Assembly: GCA_028284955.1 (NCBI GenBank)
Contig: JANQQS010000184.1
Location: 1-47,336, forward strand
Reading direction: 5' to 3'
DNA length: 47,336 bases
Source: Myxococcota bacterium
GTDB lineage: Bacteria > Myxococcota_A > Polyangia > Polyangiales > Houyiibacteriaceae
Shown here: piece by piece, positions 15,782-23,623 of the stretch
How positions within the stretch are numbered: the stretch's first letter is position 1
Layout: each line of letters starts with the position of its first letter
Notes under the pieces: generated by a model
What the model was told of the DNA's origin: nothing
Databases searched by the model: none
What the model saw: only the letters and a program-made list of their open reading frames with translations
Translations under genes and position numbers: made by a program

Positions 15782-16924
15782 TCGAGAACGCTTCGAAGTG
15801 GCGCGGGTTTTTGGCTTCGCGCCAGCGTTCGGGTTTGCGCTCGCCTTTGGTTTTGTGTTCGACCGCGATTGAGGAGTTGGAAGAGCGTTTGGGTCGCGCA
15901 CCCATTCCGGCGGAGTGTCTCGGTTGGTTCCTTCCCATCGCGCCACGATGAACAGCTGGTTTTGTGATTTGATCCATTGCAGCAGTGTGACGACGCCATT
16001 GCCGACCCGTCCGGGTCGAGGACGTCGCGAAGTGAAGATCACCAGCAATCGGTTTGCACCATGCGGAGCCACTGCAAGGCTCGCGCTCCGGTCGCCAGCG
16101 CGGAACCGAATGAGCTCTTTGCGGCGTGCGCCCTCGGTGACGCAGAGCGTGGGCACCAGCAATCCGGGTTCGTTGTGTAGAGCGTTGGTTTGAACCGATA
16201 GCAGCATTTCGCGTCCGTCGGTGGTTGCCCAAAGCGCTTCACGCATCATGCTCGGTTCCCAGAGACGTAGCCTCTCCGAGAGTCGAGGCGGCGGATCGGG
16301 CATCGCTGTAGGCGCGCGTGTGCTGTCGAGGAGTACGTCGCCAGTGCTCGTATTGTAGACCTGCACTGCTTTGATATGAATCGTGATGCCGCGTCGGGGT
16401 TCGTCGGACCAGACATCGCCGAAGGTGAACACCATGCGTGCCCGAAGTCGCGACGGGTTGTTCCGAGCTCGCCACGCGCGGGCACGCGAAGGCTCAACTC
16501 GATGAAACTGAGCCACCAAGGGCAACGGTGGCAGCCTGCCTTGGACCATAGGCGCGATGGATACGATTTTCAGGCCTTGCCGACCTCGGCGAAAGGCGAG
16601 GCCTGGTAGAGACACGCGAAAGCCCTCTTCTAATGATTCGTAAGGACCCACACGAACGTATCGTCCTGCCGGGATGGTAAGGAGCCACGTTTTTTCGCGC
16701 ACCTTGGTCGCAGACTCGCTGGCGCATGGCGTCTCGCCTGCGCGGCATCGTATCAGCAGGGGCGAAGCGAGGTTCATGACGGTTCCGGGAACCTCGGTTG
16801 CGTCTTTCGCGACTTCTGAAAACCCTTGAGCTTGGGCAGGAGCTGTCAGCAGGGTGGTGAGTGCGAGACAGCATGAGAACCCGGAGAATGCTACAGGCAC
16901 CTGAATTTGCGGCGAACGGGGCAC
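15764..16924 (-). CDS. Secreted protein of unknown function
   Basis: No family recognised. A hydrophobic signal (CCLALTTLLTAPAQAQG) is followed by a beta-rich region that includes WLLTIPAGRYVRVGPYESL and a central segment with ITIHIKAVQVYNTSTGDVLLD. The tail (about the last 50 residues) is rich in Lys, Arg, Pro, Asn and Ala. The start is uncertain: GTG at 16924 gives about 386 aa and GTG at 16900 a shorter signal; neither has a clear ribosome site. The frame remains open upstream, but that part overlaps the beta-barrel gene and is not credible coding. It probably belongs to the PAP2-kinase-barrel unit on the same strand, 43 bp downstream of the barrel gene. Confidence 0.62.
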   Translation of the reverse strand: MPRSPQIQVPVAFSGFSCCLALTTLLTAPAQAQGFSEVAKDATEVPGTVMNLASPLLIRCRAGETPCASESATKVREKTWLLTIPAGRYVRVGPYESLEEGFRVSLPGLAFRRGRQGLKIVSIAPMVQGRLPPLPLVAQFHRVEPSRARAWRARNNPSRLRARMVFTFGDVWSDEPRRGITIHIKAVQVYNTSTGDVLLDSTRAPTAMPDPPPRLSERLRLWEPSMMREALWATTDGREMLLSVQTNALHNEPGLLVPTLCVTEGARRKELIRFRAGDRSASLAVAPHGANRLLVIFTSRRPRPGRVGNGVVTLLQWIKSQNQLFIVARWEGTNRDTPPEWVRDPNALPTPQSRSNTKPKASANPNAGAKPKTRATSKRSRSNRAR

Positions 16925-16967
16925 CGGCGGCTTGGACGGAGTTTGCGGCCGAGACTTCAACGAGGAA

Positions 16968-17759
16968 TCAAAAGCCAATGGGGACCGAGGTTCCGAAGAT
17001 GAGCTCCCATTCGCGGGCGGTATCGCCGACGTAAAAGTTAAAGCCGGCGGTGATATCCACAAGCGCCCGCCGCTTGGCGATGGTGTATCCGAGGAATCCT
17101 CCAATCGGCGCCTCGACGTCGTCGAAATCTAGCAGCACCAGGCCGGTCTTGAATCCGAGGAACACATTGCGAGTGACGTTGAACGCCACTGCGACGGGCA
17201 GGTCGAGGTTCGTTTGGGTGTCGTCGAAAAATACGGCTTCGAATTCCCCGCCGAGGTCGATGCGCGCAAACGATCCGAGCCGCAGCCGAATAGGTACCCC
17301 GATGCCGAATCCGAATTCGGTTTGGGTCGGAAACTGGAGCGCGAACTGGACGCCGATATCCGCGATGCGGGAGGAAAAAAACCGATAGCGTCCCCAGACT
17401 TCCATGTCGCCGTAGTCGCCGTCCGGAGCAAGCTGAACGGGAAGGAAAAACCATCCGAGCTCGAAGTCGTCGACGAAGCTGAACGCTGCACCGATGCCTA
17501 GCGTGACGAACACGTCGTCGTCGGCGGGCGTGTCCACGGAGAGAATCCGAAGACCGTAGCCCGAGCCGATGGCACCAGAATCGAGCATCGCGCGATCGGG
17601 AGGCGCGACATCGATTCGCAACGTGTTCTTGGGGCCGGTCAGAGGTCGGCTGACGAATGGGGTGGGCCCTTGCGCGGCTGCCGTGGAAATTCCGACGGTT
17701 GCGGCCGCCGAAGCGACCAAACCGAAACATGCACCCAGAAAGCATAGAACTAGTTTCAT
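16968..17759 (-). CDS. Predicted outer-membrane beta-barrel protein
   Basis: A 263-aa protein with a Sec signal peptide (MKLVLCFLGACFGLVAS, cleavage near AAAQ). Alternating hydrophobic strands rich in Gly and aromatic residues follow, for example FELGWFFLPVQLAPDGDYG, VWGRYRFFSSRIADIGVQF and LRLGSFARIDLGGEFEAVFF, with a C-terminal Phe. This pattern fits an 8- to 12-stranded outer-membrane barrel; no specific porin family is recognised. It lies 80 bp downstream of the kinase gene on the same strand and could be an envelope partner of the kinase's extracytoplasmic domains (inference). Confidence 0.75.
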   Translation of the reverse strand: MKLVLCFLGACFGLVASAAATVGISTAAAQGPTPFVSRPLTGPKNTLRIDVAPPDRAMLDSGAIGSGYGLRILSVDTPADDDVFVTLGIGAAFSFVDDFELGWFFLPVQLAPDGDYGDMEVWGRYRFFSSRIADIGVQFALQFPTQTEFGFGIGVPIRLRLGSFARIDLGGEFEAVFFDDTQTNLDLPVAVAFNVTRNVFLGFKTGLVLLDFDDVEAPIGGFLGYTIAKRRALVDITAGFNFYVGDTAREWELIFGTSVPIGF

Positions 17760-17839
17760 GGAGCCGATGGTAATCGTCGTCGCGGGGACCGCAAAGTCTC
17801 ATTCCGGGCACCAAGATTCCGTCGTCCGCGTGACGAGCG

Positions 17840-19942
17840 CTATCCGTAGCGCATCAGGATGTGAAAACCCTCTTCGGTCTCGAGCAGGTCGCTCACATGG
17901 CCGACACGCAGCGCAGATGCGCCCCGACGGAGCGATGGTTGGAGTTCTGATAGGTGCGTCGATCCGAGGTCGACGACGCGGTCCGAAAATCGATACGCAA
18001 GGGCGTGAAAATCCATATCGCCCACCCGAGCACGGCGAAGGATACTTTCGGCGCGCTTTTTTGCGACTTGTCGCGATCGGTGGACCCCAGTCGCAGCGTT
18101 GCGTGCGCCCGACCACTGCACCAACGCGGATACCAGGTCCATTCGTGTGCCCGCATCGATGACCGCGGTGGCGGCTACGGCGACTGCACCGTGCCGCTCG
18201 CGCCCGAGCGCGGCTTCGATCACGTCAAAGAGCGGGTCGAGTGCGAACGTTCCGGCAAATCGCTGCCCGTTCACGAAAAGCGCAGGGCCACCGTCGACTT
18301 GAAGGGATTCGGCAAGCGCGGCATCCGCGGCGATCGTCGATGCGTGGCGACGGCTGCGGAGCGCGTGCCGAAAACCGGTCAAGTTCAACCCCGCGTTGGT
18401 GATATATCGCTCGAGCGCCTCGCCACCGAGTTGGCCCGGCGCTTGACAAAGAGATTCATAGAGGCGCTGAAAACCCGGTTCCGAGCCCTGCGCGTATGAT
18501 TCGTACAAGGCGGCGGCAACCGCACCAGCCGAGCTTTGCGGACCGGGCAATGCCCGCCAGACGATGGCCACGTCGTCTCGAAAACGCTGTTGCACCTGGG
18601 CGACAAGTTGCGCCGCTTTGCGACCGCGACCTGAATACAGATCGAGGAACGCGAGCAGTGTGACCTTCGGCTCTTCGTTGCCGAATCTCGGCGCAGTGGT
18701 GAGCGGGCGTTCGCTGTGGGTCGGTCGCACCGACACGGGCGCAATCGATGTCGGCTGCGGTAGCGCGAAGGGGCCTGCTTTGAGCAACGAGATTCCAAGC
18801 CATGTCAGCGACACCCCGGCGAGACAAGGAACTGAAAACCACGCGCTGAGCGCGATGCCGCTGGCGAACGCGGCGCCCACCAAACATGCCGCGGATGCGC
18901 CCGCCACCAGCGCTCCTGCGGTGGCCACCCCAAATCCCAGCGTTGTGCGTGGAGGAGGCAGCGACGGGCGTCTCGAATAGACGCCGGTGTGCGTGATTTC
19001 TGCGGGGAGCGACGAGAAATCGGGTGCGCTCGAAGGCGCGACGAGAAACGGAGCGAGCTCGCTCCGAAGGGCTGCCGCGTTTGGAGGTCGTCCCGCGGGG
19101 TCTTTGCAAAGACAGCGGTCGACAAGGTCGCTGAGCGCGGGGTCGACCCCGGTGGCCACCTCTCGCAGCGGTCGATGCGACTCGGTGCACGCCGCAACGA
19201 TGACCGCGTGGGCGGTTTCGCCGTCGAAAGGAAGCGATTGGGCGAAGGCTTCGTAAATCATCACCCCAACGGACCACACATCGGCGGTTGCGCTTGCGGC
19301 GCGTGAGTTGGTCGCTTGCTCCGGCGCCATATAGTACGGCGTTCCGACTGATGTTCCTGTCTGGGTAAGACCTTTCTGCATCCCTTTGCGGGCGATTCCG
19401 AAGTCCAAGATCTTCACTGACGTCGTTCCCGGAGCAATCGACATCGATCCGTGATGAGCAGACGAGCCACCTCGAGCGAGCACGAAAATATTGGCTGGTT
19501 TGATATCCCGATGGACGATGCCGTGTTCGTGCGCTGCCGCGAGGGGCACCAAGGCCTGGTCAATGATTCGCAGAAGCTCGGCGCCATGCGCGGAGGGATT
19601 GTTCATTGCGTCGGCGAACGTTTGCCCTTCGAGCAGCTCCATGGCGATGAAGAACGCGCCGGTGGTTTCATCCTCTCCCGCATCGAGTACGTCAACGATT
19701 CCCGGATGGCCGAGTTCTGCGGTGACCGCCGCTTCACGCCGAAAGCGCTCGACCGATACCTGGTCGGCGGAACCTGAATCGAGAAGCTTGAGCGCGGATA
19801 GTCGTCCGGTGACTGAGTGGCGCGCGACGTAGACTTGACCCATGCCGCCTTCGGCGAGGGGCCGGACTACGTGCCACCGGTCTCCAACCGTTTCCGGGCA
19901 TTTCGGTGGGTGGCTCGTGTAGCGAGATGCCGTAGAGGCCAT
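17840..19942 (-). CDS. Ser/Thr protein kinase fused to cysteine-less DsbA-like and parvulin-like domains
   Basis: A 700-aa protein in four parts. Residues 20-300 form an active-looking Hanks-type kinase: Gly loop LAEGGMGQVY, K52, HRDIKPAN (D146), DFG at 180-182 and APE at 206-208. Residues 333-394 are strongly hydrophobic with at least one, probably two, membrane segments. Residues 425-580 resemble a DsbA/thioredoxin-4 domain with cis-Pro segment GGPALFVNG (P553), but the expected CxxC is SGRG (437-440). Residues 620-700 resemble a parvulin PPIase domain (ILRRARVGDMDFHALAYRFS, then VGHVSDLLETEEGFHILM). If the helices span once, the C-terminal domains sit in the periplasm, so the protein could couple envelope protein folding to cytoplasmic phosphorylation (inference). 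It follows the PAP2 gene after 6 bp. Confidence 0.9.
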   Translation of the reverse strand: MASTASRYTSHPPKCPETVGDRWHVVRPLAEGGMGQVYVARHSVTGRLSALKLLDSGSADQVSVERFRREAAVTAELGHPGIVDVLDAGEDETTGAFFIAMELLEGQTFADAMNNPSAHGAELLRIIDQALVPLAAAHEHGIVHRDIKPANIFVLARGGSSAHHGSMSIAPGTTSVKILDFGIARKGMQKGLTQTGTSVGTPYYMAPEQATNSRAASATADVWSVGVMIYEAFAQSLPFDGETAHAVIVAACTESHRPLREVATGVDPALSDLVDRCLCKDPAGRPPNAAALRSELAPFLVAPSSAPDFSSLPAEITHTGVYSRRPSLPPPRTTLGFGVATAGALVAGASAACLVGAAFASGIALSAWFSVPCLAGVSLTWLGISLLKAGPFALPQPTSIAPVSVRPTHSERPLTTAPRFGNEEPKVTLLAFLDLYSGRGRKAAQLVAQVQQRFRDDVAIVWRALPGPQSSAGAVAAALYESYAQGSEPGFQRLYESLCQAPGQLGGEALERYITNAGLNLTGFRHALRSRRHASTIAADAALAESLQVDGGPALFVNGQRFAGTFALDPLFDVIEAALGRERHGAVAVAATAVIDAGTRMDLVSALVQWSGARNAATGVHRSRQVAKKRAESILRRARVGDMDFHALAYRFSDRVVDLGSTHLSELQPSLRRGASALRVGHVSDLLETEEGFHILMRYG

Positions 19943-19948
19943 ACGAAT

Positions 19949-20632
19949 TTAATCTGTACGGCGTTGCACGAGCTTGTTTGACCCACGAGGTATGCGGCCC
20001 CCGCTTCGTGGAGCGTGTACGGTGGGGTACGACACGTGCACGGCGAGTGCGCCGGCTGCGCCGAGCGACCAGCCCGCGACGACATCGGTCGCGTAGTGGA
20101 CGCCCAGATATACGCGGGAACAACCCACCAAGAGCGCAAAAGCGCCACCGAATATGGCCAGCGGAAGCAGACGCGGCAGGTCCATGCGTGCTGCGACCAA
20201 AAGCAAACCAGCTCCGAACGCGGCGGCTGCCTGGCTGTGTCCGCTCGGAAAGGCAAAACTGTGCGGCAAGTCAATCAACGCGAGGCCGTGTGGCCGTGGT
20301 CGCGCGAACAATCGTTTCAGAAGTTCGTTGGACGTTCCGGCGAGGAGCATGACGCTTCCGAAGTAGACCGCGTGCGACGCTGAAATGGCGCGTGGCGTGG
20401 CAAAACGGAGCAAACCCAGCGCAATACATAGGGACACCACCGAGAGTAGACGTCCGCCGCCGAGGGCGGTGATATGCTCCATCGTCTCAGTCAGCCACGA
20501 GACGCGAAACTCGTTCAGCCATCCAAACGCCAGCGCGTCAGCGTGGGTCGGACCGCGCTGCTGGTACGCTGCGAGTGCAATAGATACTGCGACGGTTATC
20601 GTCAGAATGTATCGGACTCGTTGCGGACTCAT
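19949..20632 (-). CDS. PAP2 family phosphatase
   Basis: A 227-aa integral membrane phosphatase of the PAP2 superfamily. The tripartite signature is complete: KRLFARPRP, PSGHSQ and SRVYLGVHYATDV. About five or six hydrophobic helices surround it. Members dephosphorylate undecaprenyl pyrophosphate, phosphatidic acid or related lipid phosphates; substrate cannot be told from sequence alone. The gene ends 6 bp before the kinase gene and they are likely co-transcribed, so the lipid phosphatase and the envelope-sensing kinase may serve one envelope process (inference). The C-terminal 25 residues are basic and predicted cytoplasmic. Confidence 0.9.
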   Translation of the reverse strand: MSPQRVRYILTITVAVSIALAAYQQRGPTHADALAFGWLNEFRVSWLTETMEHITALGGGRLLSVVSLCIALGLLRFATPRAISASHAVYFGSVMLLAGTSNELLKRLFARPRPHGLALIDLPHSFAFPSGHSQAAAAFGAGLLLVAARMDLPRLLPLAIFGGAFALLVGCSRVYLGVHYATDVVAGWSLGAAGALAVHVSYPTVHAPRSGGRIPRGSNKLVQRRTD

Positions 20633-20742
20633 TCGGCGCGGCCTACCCCTGGTTCTTCGACTCTATCGCGTTCCCGTGGGTATGCCTTGGTGGTTTGGCT
20701 CAACGCGTTTTCTCCCCAGACAGGGGCGTGCTAGTTAGGCTC

Positions 20743-21402
20743 ATGAAAGCCGGTCTTCTTTTCGGTCCCCCTGTGATCATCGAAGAGATGGACCCTCGTC
20801 TATCGTGCGAGCCTCTCCATCCCGATGAAGAGGCAATGGTCCGGCGAGCGGTGGAATCTCGGCGCCGCCAGTTTTCCGCGGGTCGAGCGTGTGCCCGGCG
20901 TGCCCTCGCCCGGCTTGGAATAGAAGATTTTCCGCTCATCAACGGCACCGATCGCGCACCGATCTGGCCCGCGGGGGTGGCTGGCTCAATTTCGCACACC
21001 AAAAGCTGGTGCGCGGTTGGCGTTGCGCGCCAGCAGGATGTTCGTGCACTCGGGCTCGATGTCGAATCCGACGCTCCGCTGAAGACTGAGCTGTGGGACA
21101 CCGTGTGCGTTTCCGAGGAGCTGGAGTGGATAGGCGCCCAAGCGAGCGGGGACCGCGGGAGATTGGCGAAACTCGTGTTCAGCGCAAAAGAGTGTGCCTA
21201 CAAATGTCAGTACGCGATTACACGAACATTTCTGGGGTTTGATGCGATGCAGGTCACAATCGACCGAAATCGCAGCGTTTTCGAGGCTCGCTTTTGCCGG
21301 ACGGTGGACCCTGAATTTCGGCCGGGGGATGTCATTGCCGGGCGATATCGATTTTTCGATGAGGGTTTGGTGGTCACCGCAGCGTCTTTGATGCCTATGT
21401 AA
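20743..21402 (+). CDS. 4'-phosphopantetheinyl transferase (EntD/Sfp type)
   Basis: A 219-aa phosphopantetheinyl transferase of the EntD-like group, which moves phosphopantetheine from CoA to a Ser on carrier proteins of polyketide, peptide or fatty acid synthases. Visible motifs are RRQFSAGRACARRAL, RAPIWPAGVAGSISHTKS, LGLDVES (metal-binding Asp/Glu) and LVFSAKECAYKCQY (the W/FxxKE-K motif). The start is taken as the ATG at 20743; the frame extends to a TTG at 20695 without family similarity. No synthase genes are in the window, so it likely serves clusters elsewhere. It is divergent from PAP2. Confidence 0.9.
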   Translation: MKAGLLFGPPVIIEEMDPRLSCEPLHPDEEAMVRRAVESRRRQFSAGRACARRALARLGIEDFPLINGTDRAPIWPAGVAGSISHTKSWCAVGVARQQDVRALGLDVESDAPLKTELWDTVCVSEELEWIGAQASGDRGRLAKLVFSAKECAYKCQYAITRTFLGFDAMQVTIDRNRSVFEARFCRTVDPEFRPGDVIAGRYRFFDEGLVVTAASLMPM

Positions 21403-21715
21403 GCTACCTTCCACTTTGACATGCCTCAAGGGGGATGCTAGCTCCCGCGCTGGCACGTGGTTCGGTGGTGAATGATGTTCGGACGCCGCCAGTCACAGAG
21501 AAGCCTTACCTTGCAGAAGAATTTGCGCGACGAAGAATCTAGTGTACAAAACAGCGGCTTTTGGCAAAGGCAGCGAGCTTCAGGTCTTTTCCAAAATGTT
21601 TCCGATAGTTATAGCCGTTATTAGGAAGTTGCGCTGTGCATGAACTCTCGCTACATGTCAGCACAAAATAGCTCCCCCACGTAAACATCGGGGGGTATGG
21701 AAGAACGGAGATACG
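21403..21715. other. Intergenic region upstream of small lipoprotein
   Basis: 313 bp without a supported gene, more AT-rich than the neighbours. A 60-aa minus-strand frame (21539-21721) has no domain or ribosome site. A weak hairpin follows the transferase stop (GGGA/TCCC around 21435). A promoter for the lipoprotein must lie here or in the last 150 bp, but no strong -35/-10 pair stands out. Confidence 0.5.
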
Positions 21716-21952
21716 ATGCATAAGTCGATTAAATGGTTGTTGATTTCAGCTCTTACCTTGGCTCCCGTGATGGTCGGCTGCGGTGACGACGACGGCGGCA
21801 CCACCACCACGGACGGCGGCACCACCACAGTCCGCGACAGTGGCACCACCACCACGTTCGACAGTGGCACCACCACCACGACGGACAGCGGTACCACCAC
21901 GACGGACAGCGGTGCGGCCGACGCTGGCGACGACGACGGCGACGCAGGCTGA
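21716..21952 (+). CDS. Small Thr/Asp-rich repeat lipoprotein
   Basis: A 78-aa lipoprotein. The ATG has GGAG 6 nt upstream. A signal peptide (MHKSIKWLLISALTLAPVMV) ends in the lipobox MVGC, so the mature protein is about 57 residues. That part consists almost wholly of Gly, Thr, Asp and Ser in units such as DGGTTTT, DSGTTTT and DSGTTTTT, ending in acidic DAGDDDGDAG. It should be disordered and strongly acidic, perhaps a surface tether, a metal-binding filler, or the remnant of a longer protein whose Thr-rich linker remains. Codon-level repetition (ACCACCACCAC, GACAGCGG) suggests recent slippage expansion. No homology claimed. Confidence 0.75.
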   Translation: MHKSIKWLLISALTLAPVMVGCGDDDGGTTTTDGGTTTVRDSGTTTTFDSGTTTTTDSGTTTTDSGAADAGDDDGDAG

Positions 21953-22074
21953 TTCGCTAATCACCAGAGTGCTTCCATGCCTCACGTCAGGCTCCATTTC
22001 GCCCGCTGACTAGTCCGCGGAGCAGATGGGGAACCTGGTCCGATATCATCTGGGTGGTATCGACTTCACTAGCT

Positions 22075-22105
22075 GTCTCACGAAGGACTCCGTTCTTCGT
22101 GAGAC
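22075..22105. repeat. Perfect 11-bp inverted repeat
   Basis: GTCTCACGAAG (22075-22085) and CTTCGTGAGAC (22095-22105) are perfect complements around a 9-nt loop. It lies 122 bp after the small lipoprotein stop and 66 bp before the SGNH lipoprotein start. No clear T-run follows on the plus strand, so it may be a terminator of unusual form or an operator for the downstream gene. Confidence 0.6.
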
Positions 22106-22171
22106 TTGGCTATTTAAACGCGGAAAAGAGAAACGCTAGGTGCTGCGGTACAACTGTGGCACCATTCTCTA

Positions 22172-23623
22172 ATGCTTCTGGATCGCGCGTTTTGGCGATT
22201 GCCGATCCACGTCGCGACGGCTCGAGTAGTCGCTGCGATTGGCGCTGTCGGCATTTGGGGTTGCTCGGGAGGCGCTGCGATGGGTTCGGGGGCCTCGCCC
22301 GCGGTCGGGGGATCGCCACTCCCAGAGACTCTGGTCCGATATCAAAACGCCGATGCCCGTGTGACCTCACAGTACGGTCGTCTTCCCGCGCTGCTTCGCA
22401 CGGCAGGTTCCGCAAGGCGCGACGAAAGTGCGCGTCCTGACCCCCTGAGCCCGGCGTCGTGGCTCGTTAGCGCAGACGAATCGCATCTTTCGTACTTCTA
22501 CCGTTCCCTGGCGGCTACCGAACGAGGCGAGCCTGGTGCGCTTACTCGCGTGAGTCAGATGGGAGATTCGAGCGCGGGCCTGGACCAGCTTCCCCACGCC
22601 ATCCGGTCGCGGATGCAGGAGCGATTTGGTGACGGCGGCGCAGGTTTCGTGCTGCTTCAGCCTCACTCACGGAGCTACGTCAATCGCCTCGCCCAGCCAC
22701 GGGTGACGCGGGATTGGCGTTTTTGTTTCATCATTCGAGGATGCCGTTCGGATGGACGTTACGGTCTTGGCGGAGTGAGTTTCGCGGGCCGAGGGTCATC
22801 CACGACGAGTTACCACACCCGACGAGGCAGCCCGATCAGCAAGTTTGAACTCTGGTACGCGGCGGGCCCCGGCGGAGGACGCATTTCTGTACGTGTCGAT
22901 CGCCGCGAACCAACGATCGTTCACACTGATGCCAAACGTTTGGAAGATCGTTGGCGGTCATTTCGGGTGACGCCGGGCCGACATCGATTCCGCGTCCGTG
23001 CGGCGGGAGGCGGGACGGTTCGCGCATACGGCGTGGTGCTTGAGACAGATGGCCCGGGGGTGGTGTGGGACACGCTGAGCATGTATGGGGCCTTCACACC
23101 GCGCGTGCTCAATCAGGATCCGGATCACATCGCGACTCAACTGCGGCATCGCGATTCGGATTTGCTCATTCTGAACTACGGAGGCAACGACCTCGGGCGC
23201 TATGCGGCGGGGCGGGTCACCGTCGCGAAGTTCGAGGCTGAAACCCGCCAGGTGATTCGGTTGCTCAGGCGCGGGAAGCCGTCGATGTCGTGTCTGGTGA
23301 TGGGAATTAATGATCATCTCAAGTCGGGGCATCGCCCGATTCGGCCCAAGCATGTAGAAGCACTGCTCGAGGCGCAGAGACGAGTGGCTTTGGTCGAGGG
23401 ATGTGCGTTCTTCGACACCTATCAAGCGATGGGCGGGCGAGGGAGCTTTCGCCGCTGGATGAGACGCGGCATGGCGTCGTACGATCGAGTTCATCTCACG
23501 GCGAAGGGCCGATACGAAATCGGCAAGCAGGTCTACACCGCCTTGATGAAGGGTTTCGATTCCTATCAAAAGCGGCAGCTGAAGCTTCCCCAGCCGTCTT
23601 ATGCAGGACTGACCGTCGAGTAG
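22172..23623 (+). CDS. SGNH/GDSL-hydrolase family lipoprotein
   Basis: A 483-aa predicted lipoprotein (lipobox GIWGC, Cys31). The SGNH blocks are recognisable: GDSS with nucleophile S133, LILNYGGNDLGR (block III Gly-Asn) and DRVHLTAKGRYEIG with catalytic D438 and H441. Between blocks I and III lies about 200 residues of beta-rich inserted sequence (ISVRVDRREP, FRVTPGRHRFRVRA), resembling a carbohydrate-binding-like module found in other SGNH esterases. Such proteins often de-acetylate peptidoglycan or polysaccharide; here the substrate is unknown. The 3' end overlaps the minus-strand patatin gene by 25 bp. A second, differently organised SGNH protein lies at 37653-39125. Confidence 0.85.
   Translation: MLLDRAFWRLPIHVATARVVAAIGAVGIWGCSGGAAMGSGASPAVGGSPLPETLVRYQNADARVTSQYGRLPALLRTAGSARRDESARPDPLSPASWLVSADESHLSYFYRSLAATERGEPGALTRVSQMGDSSAGLDQLPHAIRSRMQERFGDGGAGFVLLQPHSRSYVNRLAQPRVTRDWRFCFIIRGCRSDGRYGLGGVSFAGRGSSTTSYHTRRGSPISKFELWYAAGPGGGRISVRVDRREPTIVHTDAKRLEDRWRSFRVTPGRHRFRVRAAGGGTVRAYGVVLETDGPGVVWDTLSMYGAFTPRVLNQDPDHIATQLRHRDSDLLILNYGGNDLGRYAAGRVTVAKFEAETRQVIRLLRRGKPSMSCLVMGINDHLKSGHRPIRPKHVEALLEAQRRVALVEGCAFFDTYQAMGGRGSFRRWMRRGMASYDRVHLTAKGRYEIGKQVYTALMKGFDSYQKRQLKLPQPSYAGLTVE

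Noticed and set aside
21425-21445. Possible intrinsic terminator after the phosphopantetheinyl transferase
   Set aside because: Stem of only four pairs and no T-run.
21539-21721. 60-codon minus-strand frame before the small lipoprotein
   Set aside because: No ribosome site, no domain, and it would overlap the lipoprotein start.
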